DNA of 64,000 nt from an uncultured Granulosicoccus sp. (GCA_947492525.1 CANLNQ010000005.1:124001-188000), one strand, 5' to 3'; positions 51,182-60,590 are shown, counted from the stretch's first letter. Notes: generated by a model from the letters alone, not told the origin. Translations and numbers: made by a program.

Positions 51182-53539
51182 GTGAAACTGACTTTCAATG
51201 CCAAGGTACTCCTGCTGCTGAGCGGACTGGTGCTGCTGGTCCAGCTTGCCAATCTCTCGGCGGTGCTCAGTACTCTGTCCTCGGATGTTCGCGCTCAGAT
51301 GAGTGCTGATCTGGAAACCGGGTCTGAGCTGGTGGAACAGCTGGTGGACAAGCGCTCAGACCTGTTGTTGACCAGCGCCCAGGTACTGGCAGCGGATTTC
51401 GGTTTCCGGGCGGCCATTGCCAGCCGGGATAGAACTACCATTCTCTCGGCGCTGCGCAACAACACCAGTCGCATCGAAGCCGATCTGGCTGTGCTGATCA
51501 CCACTGAGGGCGATCTGATCGGTGAGTCGGACAGCCTGTCGGCTGACAGCATGATCTATCGCAAGCTGGTCGATTCGGCCGAACGCGAGGGGATGGGGGC
51601 GCATACCTACGTTGTCGATGGCTATGCGCGAGAGCTGGTCAGTGTGCCGATCAAGGCACCCCTGACCATCGGCTGGCTGGTACTTGGATTCTCACTGGAT
51701 GATGCCATGGCCAGAACCTTTTCCGAACAGGTCGGAATGGCGGTGAGCTTTCTTGCCGGGAACAGCGCTGACTACAGTCTGTTCGGTACCAGTCTCGACA
51801 TGGCTCATCGAACCGACCTGCCCAAGGCGATGCAGGATCTGAGCCTGCTCGAACAGCCGCCTGTCATGTGGCTCGATGGTGAGGAATATCTGAGCAAGAT
51901 GGTAAGCATCAGCACGGGTGAGCAACCCGTGACGGTGATACTGAATACCTCATTGCATACAGCTCTGGCCAGTTACAGAGGTGTTCGCAATCGCCTGCTC
52001 ATCTTCATGGGACTGAGTCTTGTCATCGCCCTGGCGCTGGCATTCTGGTTCGCCGGTGGGGTCACGCGACCCATCAAGCAATTGTCGGCGGTTGCTCTGC
52101 GTATTCGAGAGGGTGATTACGAGAACGAGATAGATCTGAAACAGGATGGGCAGCGCAAGGATGAAATCGGTGAGCTGCTGCAGACCTTCGGCGAAATGCA
52201 GGCGGGTATTGCCAAGCGTGAAGCGACGATAACCTTTCATGCCTACCATGATGAGCTGACGGGCCTGCCCAATCGGCGGCGCGCGCAGGATCAGTTGCTG
52301 GGCGTGCTTGAATTGTCCCGTATCAAGAAGCGGGACAGTGCCGTGATTCTGCTGGGCATCAAGCGATACAAGCAGATTGTCGATACGCTGGGGCACAAGG
52401 CGGGTGAGGCCATGGTGCAGGGACTGGCAGAGCGACTGCCCGATCTGTGCGCCAATGCTGACCTGGTAGCCCGGGTGTCACAGGATGAATTTCTGGTTCT
52501 CGTGCCGCGCTGCAATGCGGAGAAGGCGGCAACGCTGGCGCTGTCGTGGATGCAGGCTCTGGAAATGCCCGTGACACTGGCCGAGGCGGAACTGGTACCC
52601 GAGTTGTCTGCCGGCGTCATACTCATTCCCAGGCATGCCAACACGGTCGATGCCGCCATGCGGCGTGCCAGTATTGCACTGGCAGAATCCAGAGAGCTGC
52701 AGATTCCCGTCAGTCATTATGAAGAGGGGCGCGATGAATCCTATATACGCAAACTCTCCATCATTGCCGACCTGAAGCGCGCAGTCGATCAGAGCGAACT
52801 GACCTTGCACTTTCAACCGAAGATCTCGATGCAGTCGGGTCAGGTGGAGAGCGTCGAGGCGCTGGTTCGCTGGATACACCCTGAACACGGCTTCATGTCG
52901 CCCGATGAGTTCATCGGATTGGCGGAGAGTTCGGGCAACATCGGGCTGCTGACCGGCTGGGTGCTCGGCACGGTAGTCGCGCAGTTGGCAAGCTGGAAGA
53001 AGTCGGGGATACAGATCAAGGCCGCCGTCAACCTCTCGGCACTGGATCTGCAGGATGAGACGCTGCTCGACCGGATACAGGCGCTGCTGACTCGACATGA
53101 GGTAAGCCCTTCCCAATTGATCCTGGAAGTCACAGAGAGCGCCATGATGAAGGACACAGAGCGTGCCTTGCGGACTCTGGCCACCATGAGAAGTGTCGGT
53201 CTGATCATTTCCATCGATGATTTCGGGACCGGCTACTCGTCCCTGTCCAAGCTCAAGGACTTGCCGATCGATGAATTGAAGATCGATCGGGCATTTGTCA
53301 CGGACATAGAAGCCGGCAGTATCAAGGCGATGATCATCAAGGCCATCATCGATCTCGGGCACGGAATGGGCCTGAAGGTGGTGAGTGAAGGTGTGGAAAC
53401 ACAGGCCGAATGGGATCTGCTGGCAACGTTGGGCAATGATGTGGTGCAGGGCTACCTGATTTCCCGGCCACTGCCCGTGGATGATTTCAACAGCTGGTGG
53501 CAGGAACGCTATGGCTGCGACAACAGTGCCGCAGCCTGA
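51182..53539 (+). CDS. CACHE-HAMP-GGDEF-EAL cyclic-di-GMP phosphodiesterase candidate
   Basis: A 785-aa membrane protein: N-terminal helix (LLLLSGLVLLVQLANLSAVL), a periplasmic dCACHE-like sensor domain, a second helix (FMGLSLVIALALAFWFAG near 285), HAMP (about 300-355), GGDEF (about 360-515) and EAL (about 530-775). The GGDEF signature is degraded to VSQDEF, so cyclase activity is unlikely. The EAL domain keeps EAL (VEALVRW), the metal and catalytic motifs (VNLSALDL, EVTES, DDFGTGYSSL, KIDRAFV, EGVET), so c-di-GMP hydrolysis is predicted. Initiation is GTG 51182. Confidence 0.9.
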   Translation: MKLTFNAKVLLLLSGLVLLVQLANLSAVLSTLSSDVRAQMSADLETGSELVEQLVDKRSDLLLTSAQVLAADFGFRAAIASRDRTTILSALRNNTSRIEADLAVLITTEGDLIGESDSLSADSMIYRKLVDSAEREGMGAHTYVVDGYARELVSVPIKAPLTIGWLVLGFSLDDAMARTFSEQVGMAVSFLAGNSADYSLFGTSLDMAHRTDLPKAMQDLSLLEQPPVMWLDGEEYLSKMVSISTGEQPVTVILNTSLHTALASYRGVRNRLLIFMGLSLVIALALAFWFAGGVTRPIKQLSAVALRIREGDYENEIDLKQDGQRKDEIGELLQTFGEMQAGIAKREATITFHAYHDELTGLPNRRRAQDQLLGVLELSRIKKRDSAVILLGIKRYKQIVDTLGHKAGEAMVQGLAERLPDLCANADLVARVSQDEFLVLVPRCNAEKAATLALSWMQALEMPVTLAEAELVPELSAGVILIPRHANTVDAAMRRASIALAESRELQIPVSHYEEGRDESYIRKLSIIADLKRAVDQSELTLHFQPKISMQSGQVESVEALVRWIHPEHGFMSPDEFIGLAESSGNIGLLTGWVLGTVVAQLASWKKSGIQIKAAVNLSALDLQDETLLDRIQALLTRHEVSPSQLILEVTESAMMKDTERALRTLATMRSVGLIISIDDFGTGYSSLSKLKDLPIDELKIDRAFVTDIEAGSIKAMIIKAIIDLGHGMGLKVVSEGVETQAEWDLLATLGNDVVQGYLISRPLPVDDFNSWWQERYGCDNSAAA

Positions 53540-53588
53540 GCGCTGTACACGACTTTCTCTCCGAACACGAAGAGCTACGGGTAGTGCC

Positions 53589-53760
53589 CTTCAGCTGACA
53601 GGAACGGTCGTGAGTCGAAAGGCACGGAGCAGTGCCCTTCAGCTGACCAGAACGGCCATGAGTCGAAAGGCACGGGGCAGTGCTCTTCAGCTGACCAGAA
53701 CGGCCATGAGTCGAGTACCCTTCAGCTGACCAGATTGGCCATGAGTCGAAAGGCACCGGG
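53589..53760. repeat. 48-bp repeats derived from the 3' end of the PIG-L gene
   Basis: Four copies of a unit beginning CTTCAGCTGACCAGAACGGC start at 53589, 53637, 53685 and 53720, with spacings of 48, 48 and 35 bp (the third has a 13-bp deletion). The last copy forms the C-terminal codons and stop of the minus-strand PIG-L gene, and each other copy still carries that stop codon. They therefore look like tandem duplications of the gene's terminus. Confidence 0.85.
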
Positions 53761-56130
53761 TACCAGTCGATTCATCTGATGATGCAGGATCAGAGAGGTA
53801 TGCGTATGGCGGCCGCGCCCATGTTCTGCGCACAGCAGGGCACCCAACTGCGGTTCTTCGTTCGGGTCTGCCATGGCCAGTAGCGGCGAATAGGCGTCAT
53901 CCCAGGCCTTGGCGAAATACAGGCCGCGCTCCTTGTGCCAGCCTTGCCAGTCGGCGTCAGTGATGCGGTTGGGGCTGCCGAGTAGTGGATGCTCGGGTAG
54001 CAGATGTTGTACTTCGGCGTTTTCATCGGTAACGCGGTATCGCAAGGAAGGTTGACCGATCTCCAGCATTCGAGGTGGTATGTGCTGTGGGTCCCAGTTG
54101 TCCCATGGCCGGTGATACAGCGTCAGCAGGTGTCCACCGTCCTTGACCCAATCGTTGATGGTCGGTGCAAGCACTGACAACTGCGCCCGGCTGCGATAGG
54201 CGAAAAGGCCGACAACCAGTGTGTCGATACCGCTCAGCCATCGGGTCAGGCTGGACGCTGTCTCGAGATCCCTGTCGCTGATGTCAGTCACGGGCAATCC
54301 CATGGCCTGGAGCCAGTGCGCGACATCATCATTGCCACCGCCGGCATAGCCGACCCGCACATCGGGCAGCTCGATGTTCATGGCTCTGATAGAGACACTG
54401 CAAGGTGTGCTGATGGCGCGTGCGTCGGCATGGGGATAGTCGATGGTCTGCACCTGCATGGCAGTCTGACCATCCAGCGTCAGGGGCACTTCGTACAGAG
54501 CCTCTGGCAGTGACGGTGCCGGTGTCACGCGCCAGCCGTCCTCGATGCCTGCCTGCTGCCATCCCTCCGGCAGAATCAGTTCGAGGGTGGCGCTCTCCGG
54601 TACAGGCGTTCGCACGGTGATATCCAGACTTGCCTGCGGCAAACGGGTGTTGATCAACAACTTTTCGGGCGACAGGACCGCGCGTGTGCCCGGCAGAACG
54701 ATGGGCGGCTCATCAAGCGGCAGATAGCTGGTACTGGACACATTGTTGAACGTGATGTCCAGTTCGATGCAGGGGGCTGCGGGCTGACCCGGCAGCCAGG
54801 TATCAGGGTAGGGGTTGGATGCACTGGCCGTTGGCGACAGTACAAGGCTGTCATCCACGACCGTCCAGGGGGTGGCGGTGCGGATGGATGCCTGCACCGT
54901 GCAACTACCCATCGTTCTGGCAAGCGCGGTGTCTACTTCGAGCTCGAAAGGGCGACGCTCGCCGGGTTGCCAGAAGCTGCCCGTCAACGTATTGCTGGCC
55001 GGAAAATGAGCCTGTACCCGTATGCCCAGTGCCAGTCGTATCACGCAGGACAACTGACTCTGCTTGCGCTGCAGTCTGTGAATCAGCTGATCACGTGCAT
55101 CGGCGGGGCATTGATCCATGGCCGATTGCACGAGCACCAGGGCCTTCGATGCATGTCGGGCCACAGCCGGAAAATCGGGGAAGGCCTCCAGGGTTCGATC
55201 AATGGCCTCGTGGGCGGCGAACAGAGCAGCGGCGGCAGATGACGAACCGGGTACTCGTTCGGCCAGCGTGGCCAGATTGCGCGGCAAGCCGCTGAGGATG
55301 TTGTCATCCGGCCCATCGATTCGGCTGCGGGCCAGGTGCAGGGGCCAGTTGCGTTCACTGCCCGAGCGTACCCAGCGCCCCATGCCCTGCGTGAGGTGGT
55401 AGCGGCGAGACTGCTGACCGATGTTCTCCCAGGTCCAGCCGGTCCAGTCATCATGCCCATCGGCGCGGATGGTCAGTGTGGCCGGTGGAGGAGGGAGTTC
55501 GTCATCATAGGCCGTACCACCTCCTCCCCAGGCAGGCAGATAGAGTTTGCTGACAGACCATGGAGGCAGTCCGTCGCATTCGAAGGCGGGATCCGCCGCG
55601 CGATCCATGACAAGGTGTGCCATCGCGGTCATGGCCCGATGATGTCCATGCTGTCCCGGTATGTCCAGAAAGGTGGGGCACAGGATGTCCGGACGTTCCC
55701 GCCTGACGATAGTGACAAAGCGGTGCAGGGTGCGTTCATGCTGCCAGCGCGAGAGTGTTTCCTCTCCGCTCTTCGAGAAGCCGAAATCGAATACGGTATC
55801 GTCCGGTGAATCGGACAGCCAGTACAGTCGCAGGTCGAGAACCGCTGCCGCTTTTTCCATTTCGGCGGTTCGCAGTGTACCGAGAGTGGCCTGAGCCTCG
55901 GTGCCGATATCGTTCTGACCGCCTTCACCGCGATTGGCGCAGGCGTAGGAAATGTCCAGACCGTCACGGAAACCCAGCGCCGCCAGCATGGCAGACGTCT
56001 CGTCATCCGGGTGGGCACCGGTGTTCATGAAGGAGACACAGGATTGCAGTCTTGCCAGGGCTCTGTGCAATTGTAGCGCTCTGGGCTGATCACGTTCGGC
56101 ATCCAGTCGTTCAACGTCGCTAAATGACAT
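53722..56130 (-). CDS. Large multi-domain PIG-L family deacetylase
   Basis: An 802-aa protein. Residues about 30-290 are a PIG-L/LmbE zinc deacetylase with AHPDDE at 39-44 and HGHH at 161-164, the metal-binding motifs of GlcNAc deacetylases such as MshB and BshB. The remaining 500 residues are beta-rich modules followed by a GATase1/ThuA-like region (DTLVVGLFAYRSRAQLSVL, DGGHLLTLYHRPWDNWD). There is no signal peptide, so it acts in the cytoplasm. It starts at ATG 56130, 16 bp after the ROK regulator stop; the two form a unit divergent from the ABC genes. It is probably an N-deacetylase for an imported glycoconjugate. Its stop lies in a tandem repeat. Confidence 0.85.
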   Translation of the reverse strand: MSFSDVERLDAERDQPRALQLHRALARLQSCVSFMNTGAHPDDETSAMLAALGFRDGLDISYACANRGEGGQNDIGTEAQATLGTLRTAEMEKAAAVLDLRLYWLSDSPDDTVFDFGFSKSGEETLSRWQHERTLHRFVTIVRRERPDILCPTFLDIPGQHGHHRAMTAMAHLVMDRAADPAFECDGLPPWSVSKLYLPAWGGGGTAYDDELPPPPATLTIRADGHDDWTGWTWENIGQQSRRYHLTQGMGRWVRSGSERNWPLHLARSRIDGPDDNILSGLPRNLATLAERVPGSSSAAAALFAAHEAIDRTLEAFPDFPAVARHASKALVLVQSAMDQCPADARDQLIHRLQRKQSQLSCVIRLALGIRVQAHFPASNTLTGSFWQPGERRPFELEVDTALARTMGSCTVQASIRTATPWTVVDDSLVLSPTASASNPYPDTWLPGQPAAPCIELDITFNNVSSTSYLPLDEPPIVLPGTRAVLSPEKLLINTRLPQASLDITVRTPVPESATLELILPEGWQQAGIEDGWRVTPAPSLPEALYEVPLTLDGQTAMQVQTIDYPHADARAISTPCSVSIRAMNIELPDVRVGYAGGGNDDVAHWLQAMGLPVTDISDRDLETASSLTRWLSGIDTLVVGLFAYRSRAQLSVLAPTINDWVKDGGHLLTLYHRPWDNWDPQHIPPRMLEIGQPSLRYRVTDENAEVQHLLPEHPLLGSPNRITDADWQGWHKERGLYFAKAWDDAYSPLLAMADPNEEPQLGALLCAEHGRGRHTHTSLILHHQMNRLVPGAFRLMANLVS

Positions 56131-56146
56131 GCGGGTGTTCCCGGGT

Positions 56147-57349
56147 TCAGGAAAGTGTTTGAGGAGTGAACAGACCGTTGATGACCAGCGCTGCGCCGCC
56201 GCGAGCTGCGGACAGATCGCCGGAATGTCCACGCAGCACACGGGGCATCAGGCGATCCTTGCGTTGAGCGGTGGAGTGTTCGGCCAGTGAGATGCCCTTG
56301 ACCAGCTCTGCCAGCAAGGGGTCCGGTAGCGCGCCACCGAGCACCACCGTGTCCGGATCGAACAGGTTCTCGACAACATGCACGGCATGCGACAGAGCGG
56401 CTGAAGCCTTGTCCAGCCACCGTTGCAGTTCGGGGTTGCGCGCGGCTGCCAGCGATTCGAGTTGTTGGTCGGTACTGCAACCCAGACCGGCATCCTTCAG
56501 GTGCTGCAGCAGAGAGCTGCGGCTGGCAATACTCTCCAGGGGTGCCATGCGGTTGCTGACCCCGGCCAGAGACTGGCCAACCGCACAAGGCGCGGGCACC
56601 AGGATATGTCCCAGCTCGCCGGCATTGCCGCTGCCGCCACGAAACAGCCTGCCCTGATGCACGACGCCCAGGCCGACACCGCTGCCGAAATAGATGAAGG
56701 CATAATTGCTGAGACTGGCCGTACAGCCGGACACATGTTCGCCGACGGCTGCCGCGTTGGCATCGTTTTCCACCAGTACGGGCATCGACAGGGCGTTGCT
56801 GAACAGTTTTTCAGCGTCGATATCCTGCCAGTGAGGCAACACCGATGCGGTATTGGCCAGGCCCGTCAGCGTGAACGGACCGGGCATGACAACGCCTGCC
56901 CCCAGCAGCAGTCGCTCATCGATTCCGCTACTGTCCAGCATCCGGCTCATTTGCTGGCGCAACTGATGGCAGACGCTCTCCGGGTCGTTGTCACGCAGGG
57001 TTTTTCGTTCGCTGTGATGCAACTCTCCCATCAGATTGAGCAGCGTCGCGCTGATCGACTCGGGGCGCACTTCAAAGCCCAGTGCATAACCACCGTTCGG
57101 ATTGAGAGCGTATTGCGGGGCGGGCAGGCCGCGACCGCGGCTGCGTTGCCCGGCCTCGATCAACATGCCTTCATCCTCGAGCGATGCAATGATGTTGCTG
57201 ACCGCCTGTACCGACAGGCCGCTGGCACGCGCCATGGCGGCGCGCCCCATACTGCCTGCACGGCGTATCTGGCCCAGCACCACACATCGATTGTGGCGAC
57301 GAGTCTGTTCCGCGTTGGAGCCTGTGAATGTGGGTGATCCGTTTGACAA
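56147..57349 (-). CDS. ROK-family transcriptional regulator (NagC/XylR-type)
   Basis: A 400-aa ROK repressor candidate. N-terminal winged helix-turn-helix about residues 20-85 (RAAMARASGLSVQAVSNIIASLEDEGMLIE), followed by a sugar-kinase-like domain with VENDANAAAVGEH and FGSGVGLGVV. The usual ROK zinc motif CxCGxxGCxE after GELGH is replaced by VPAPCAVGQSLAGVSNRM, so zinc binding is reduced or lost. It is divergent from the sugar-binding protein gene by 128 bp and most likely controls that promoter in response to a sugar. Confidence 0.9.
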   Translation of the reverse strand: MSNGSPTFTGSNAEQTRRHNRCVVLGQIRRAGSMGRAAMARASGLSVQAVSNIIASLEDEGMLIEAGQRSRGRGLPAPQYALNPNGGYALGFEVRPESISATLLNLMGELHHSERKTLRDNDPESVCHQLRQQMSRMLDSSGIDERLLLGAGVVMPGPFTLTGLANTASVLPHWQDIDAEKLFSNALSMPVLVENDANAAAVGEHVSGCTASLSNYAFIYFGSGVGLGVVHQGRLFRGGSGNAGELGHILVPAPCAVGQSLAGVSNRMAPLESIASRSSLLQHLKDAGLGCSTDQQLESLAAARNPELQRWLDKASAALSHAVHVVENLFDPDTVVLGGALPDPLLAELVKGISLAEHSTAQRKDRLMPRVLRGHSGDLSAARGGAALVINGLFTPQTLS

Positions 57350-57377
57350 GTGCCGGCTCTATCGTTGCCTGTTATGG

Positions 57378-57432
57378 GGTACAGGGTACAGATATAAACG
57401 CAAATCACTTGTAAGTTCAACTTGATTGAGTT
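57378..57432. promoter_or_regulatory. Candidate ROK operator region between regulator and ABC genes
   Basis: The 128-bp divergent gap has a 7-bp direct repeat GGTACAGGGTACAG at 57378-57391 and inverted repeats around AAGTTCAACTT (57413-57423) and AACT-TGATTG-AGTT (57419-57432). This AT-rich palindromic stretch, in an otherwise GC-rich genome, resembles ROK-repressor operators in general form but not a specific consensus. AGAGGAAG is the ribosome site of the downstream gene. Confidence 0.4.
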
Positions 57433-57477
57433 AATAATCGGTCTCAGGCCACTGTCCAAAACCAAGAGGAAGCGTGC

Positions 57478-58746
57478 ATGATCAAGAGTAGACGGATGTT
57501 TTCAGTCGGTGCCATGGCTGCTGTGATGGGCCTGGGGAGCACTCTGTTGGCGGGTGTAGCGCGGGCTGATGTCGAGATCGAGTACTGGCAGTACTTCTTT
57601 GAAGCGCGTGTCACGGCAATGGATACGCTGATCGAGAATTTCGAGGCAGCCAATCCGGGTATCACGGTCAAGACCAATCAGTTTCCCTATGCCGATTACC
57701 GTACCAAGGTTGCAGCAGCGATACCCGCTGGCGAAGGCCCCGATGTGGTGCAGCTCTTCTATGGCTGGTTGAATGACTATGTTGATGCCGAGCTGATACA
57801 GCCGCTTCCCACCGATGCCTTTCCGGTCGAGACCATCGATGAGGAATTCTTCCCCATGGTGCAGGCGATGAAGCGCGACGGACAGTACATGGCCTTGCCC
57901 ACTGCCGTACGCTCACTGGCATTGTTCTACAACGAGCGCCTGTTCGACAAGGCCGGTATCGAAAATCCGCCGGCTACGCTGGATGAGCTCGTCGAGGTTG
58001 CAAAGAAGCTGACGGTTCGCGACGGTGCTGGCAACCTGACGCAGGTTGGACTGACCTCGGGAATGACTGCTCAGGACCACCATTGGTGGCGCGAAGTGCT
58101 GGTTCGCCAGTTCGGTGGTCAACCCTATTCAGACGATCTGAAAACCGTGGCCTACGACTCGGAGGCCGGACGCAAGGCGCTGGCCTGGTATGCGGCCCTT
58201 GACCAGGAGCACGGGGTTACTGACAGTACCTTCATGGACGAGCCGCAAGCGGCATTCAAGGCCGGCCGTGCCGGCATGCACATCGACGGATCCTTCCGTA
58301 TCGGGGCACTCAACGATACGCGAGGTCTGAAATGGGGCGTGGCCGAGCTGCCGGCAGGACCGGACGGAACCCAGTCCAACTATTCCTCTTACTGGGTCAA
58401 TGCGGTTACCAGCAAGGCCACCGACGAAAAGTACGATGCCGCCCTGAAGTTCATGGCCTACATCACCTCGGACGAGGCCATGCAGATCTGGCTCGATACC
58501 GTGGGCGAACTGCCGGCCAAACCATCGGCTGCACTGACTGACAAGAATCAGAATGACCCGGTCTACGGGCCCTTTGTCAAAGGTCTTGGTTATGCTCAGT
58601 CCACGGTTTTCGTGGATGAAAGCGGGCAGCGCCAGCTGATGACGGATATGGTCAGCCGAATCGAGCTGGAAGGTCAGTCGATCGAAGACAGCCTGACGGA
58701 AGCCGCTCAGGCCGAGCAGGCCATACTGGACGGTTTCTACCAGTAG
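57478..58746 (+). CDS. Sugar ABC transporter substrate-binding protein
   Basis: A 422-aa family 1 extracellular solute-binding protein. Signal peptide (VGAMAAVMGLGSTLLAGVARAD, cleavage about 30), then VEIEYWQYFFEARV. Strong conservation of PTAVRSLALFYNERLFDKAG and AFKAGRAGMHIDGSF fits the maltose/sn-glycerol-phosphate-type group. AGAGGAAG stands about 7 nt upstream of ATG 57478. It is the first gene of the plus-strand transport operon, opposite the ROK regulator. Confidence 0.92.
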   Translation: MIKSRRMFSVGAMAAVMGLGSTLLAGVARADVEIEYWQYFFEARVTAMDTLIENFEAANPGITVKTNQFPYADYRTKVAAAIPAGEGPDVVQLFYGWLNDYVDAELIQPLPTDAFPVETIDEEFFPMVQAMKRDGQYMALPTAVRSLALFYNERLFDKAGIENPPATLDELVEVAKKLTVRDGAGNLTQVGLTSGMTAQDHHWWREVLVRQFGGQPYSDDLKTVAYDSEAGRKALAWYAALDQEHGVTDSTFMDEPQAAFKAGRAGMHIDGSFRIGALNDTRGLKWGVAELPAGPDGTQSNYSSYWVNAVTSKATDEKYDAALKFMAYITSDEAMQIWLDTVGELPAKPSAALTDKNQNDPVYGPFVKGLGYAQSTVFVDESGQRQLMTDMVSRIELEGQSIEDSLTEAAQAEQAILDGFYQ

Positions 58747-58790
58747 GCTCTGACATTGCTGGCTGCAAATCCACCGGGAAGATACGCTCG

Positions 58791-59684
58791 ATGAGCTTCT
58801 ACGACAGACTGTCAGTCAGGCAGAAACAGACCGTGTGGGCCTGGGGATTTCTGGCGATACCCATTGTCTTCTACGTAGTCGTGCGCTTCTACCCGACAGC
58901 CAATGCCATTGTATTATCCTTTCAGGAGTGGAACCTGCTCGGAGCCCGGACGTGGGCAGGGATCGACAACTATGTCACCCTGTTCCACGATCCGGTCTTC
59001 TGGAAAGTGTTTCGCAATACCTTTGTCTATCTGCTGATCGGCACGCCGGTGAGTCTGATTCTGTCGTTTGTCATTGCCTATCATCTGGACAAGGTGCGTT
59101 TTCTGCACGGTACCATTCGGGCCTTGTATTTCCTGCCTTTCATGACCAGTGCGGTGGCCATGGCCTGGGTCTGGCGCTGGTTCTATCAGCCGGTTCCCAT
59201 CGGGCTGTTCAACAATTTTCTGGCAAGCTTCGGAATTGCCCAGATCGAATTCCTGAATTCGACCACCAATGCATTGCCGGCGGTGCTGGCGCCTGCCATC
59301 TGGGCCGGACTCGGCTTCCAGATAATCATCTTCATGGCCGGCCTGCGCGCGATTCCCAAGACCTACTATGAAGCGGCACATATCGATGGTGTCTCGGGCT
59401 GGACGATCATGTCCGAGATCACCTTGCCTCTGCTCAAACCCACCATTGTATTTCTGGTGGTGTTCTCGTCCATCGGGTTTCTGCGCATCTTCGATCATGT
59501 CTTCAACATGACCACCAACAACCCCGGTGGCCCCTTGAATTCGACCAAGCCACTGGTGCTGATGATCTACGACACGGCGTTCAATTCCTTCGACATGGGT
59601 TATGCCGCCGCGCAGACCGTCGTGCTGTTCGTCATTCTTCTGATTGTCAGCTTGTTGCAGCTGCGCCTGTTGCGGGACCGGTAG
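58791..59684 (+). CDS. Sugar ABC transporter permease (MalF-type)
   Basis: A 297-aa inner-membrane permease with six predicted helices. The EAA-type cytoplasmic loop is visible as TYYEAAHIDGVSGWTIMSEITLPLLKP. It is 44 bp after the binding-protein gene and 3 bp before the second permease gene. GGGAAG stands about 9 nt before the ATG. It forms the channel with its partner permease. Confidence 0.92.
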   Translation: MSFYDRLSVRQKQTVWAWGFLAIPIVFYVVVRFYPTANAIVLSFQEWNLLGARTWAGIDNYVTLFHDPVFWKVFRNTFVYLLIGTPVSLILSFVIAYHLDKVRFLHGTIRALYFLPFMTSAVAMAWVWRWFYQPVPIGLFNNFLASFGIAQIEFLNSTTNALPAVLAPAIWAGLGFQIIIFMAGLRAIPKTYYEAAHIDGVSGWTIMSEITLPLLKPTIVFLVVFSSIGFLRIFDHVFNMTTNNPGGPLNSTKPLVLMIYDTAFNSFDMGYAAAQTVVLFVILLIVSLLQLRLLRDR

Positions 59685-59687
59685 ATC

Positions 59688-60590
59688 ATGTCAGCAAATC
59701 TGTCGAGCAGTGGCAGCAGCGATCTGCAGGTGCAGGCCAGTTCAGAGGCGCTGCTCAGTGGCAGCACGGCACCGGTCCGGCGTAACTGGGCGCAATACCT
59801 GCGCTGGTTGCTGTTGTTTGCCGGCGGCATACTCATGGTGATGCCGCTGGCCTACATGATGTCGACCTCCTTCAAGTTTCCGTTCGAGGTCTACAACCTG
59901 AATCTCGTGCCCGAAGAGCCGACCCTCGAGAACTACACCTATGTACTGGAAGACGGTCGATTCCTGCAGTGGTTCTTCAACTCTCTGATCGTGGCCACCC
60001 TGACAACGGTCTCCAGCGTCTTCTTCGACGCTCTGGTCGGCTATACCTTGTGCAAATACCGTTTCCCGGGGCGCTATGTGGTGTTCATCGCCATTCTGTC
60101 CACGCTGATGATTCCCACGGAAATGCTCGTCATTCCCTGGTATCTCATGTCGCAGCAGTTCGGCTGGCTGGACACGACCTGGGGAATCATGTTCCCGGGA
60201 TTGATGACAGCCTTCGGAGTGTTTCTGATGAAGCAGTTCTTCGAGACGGTACCGGATGACTTCATCGAGGCGGCACGTATCGATGGGCTCAACGAGTTGC
60301 AGATCTGGTGGACGGTGGCCATGCCGCTGGTGAAACCGGCCCTGGCAGCCCTGGCCATTTTCGTCTTTCTGGGCAACTGGACCGCCTTTATCTGGCCGCT
60401 GATCGTCACCACCAGTCAGGATATGTACACCTTGCCTGTGGGGCTGACGACCTTCAGCGTGGAGCAGGCAGTGGAGTGGGAACTGGTGATGACAGGGGCT
60501 GCCATTTCCGTCCTGCCCACGCTGATCGTGTTTCTGGTCTTTCAACGATTCATCATTCGAGGCGTGGTCATGGCAGGGTTGAAGGGATGA
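59688..60590 (+). CDS. Sugar ABC transporter permease (MalG-type)
   Basis: A 300-aa permease with six helices and the EAA loop DFIEAARIDGLNELQIWWTVAMPLVKP. The MalG-type N-terminus carries a polar, Ser-rich tail of about 38 residues before the first helix. Its stop overlaps the following lyase start by 4 nt (ATGA), so the enzyme is translationally coupled to the transporter. Confidence 0.92.
   Translation: MSANLSSSGSSDLQVQASSEALLSGSTAPVRRNWAQYLRWLLLFAGGILMVMPLAYMMSTSFKFPFEVYNLNLVPEEPTLENYTYVLEDGRFLQWFFNSLIVATLTTVSSVFFDALVGYTLCKYRFPGRYVVFIAILSTLMIPTEMLVIPWYLMSQQFGWLDTTWGIMFPGLMTAFGVFLMKQFFETVPDDFIEAARIDGLNELQIWWTVAMPLVKPALAALAIFVFLGNWTAFIWPLIVTTSQDMYTLPVGLTTFSVEQAVEWELVMTGAAISVLPTLIVFLVFQRFIIRGVVMAGLKG

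Noticed and set aside
60308-60586. Longer N-terminus for the argininosuccinate-lyase-like gene
   Set aside because: The extra 93 codons lie inside the permease coding region in another frame, and ATG 60587 overlaps the permease stop by 4 nt.
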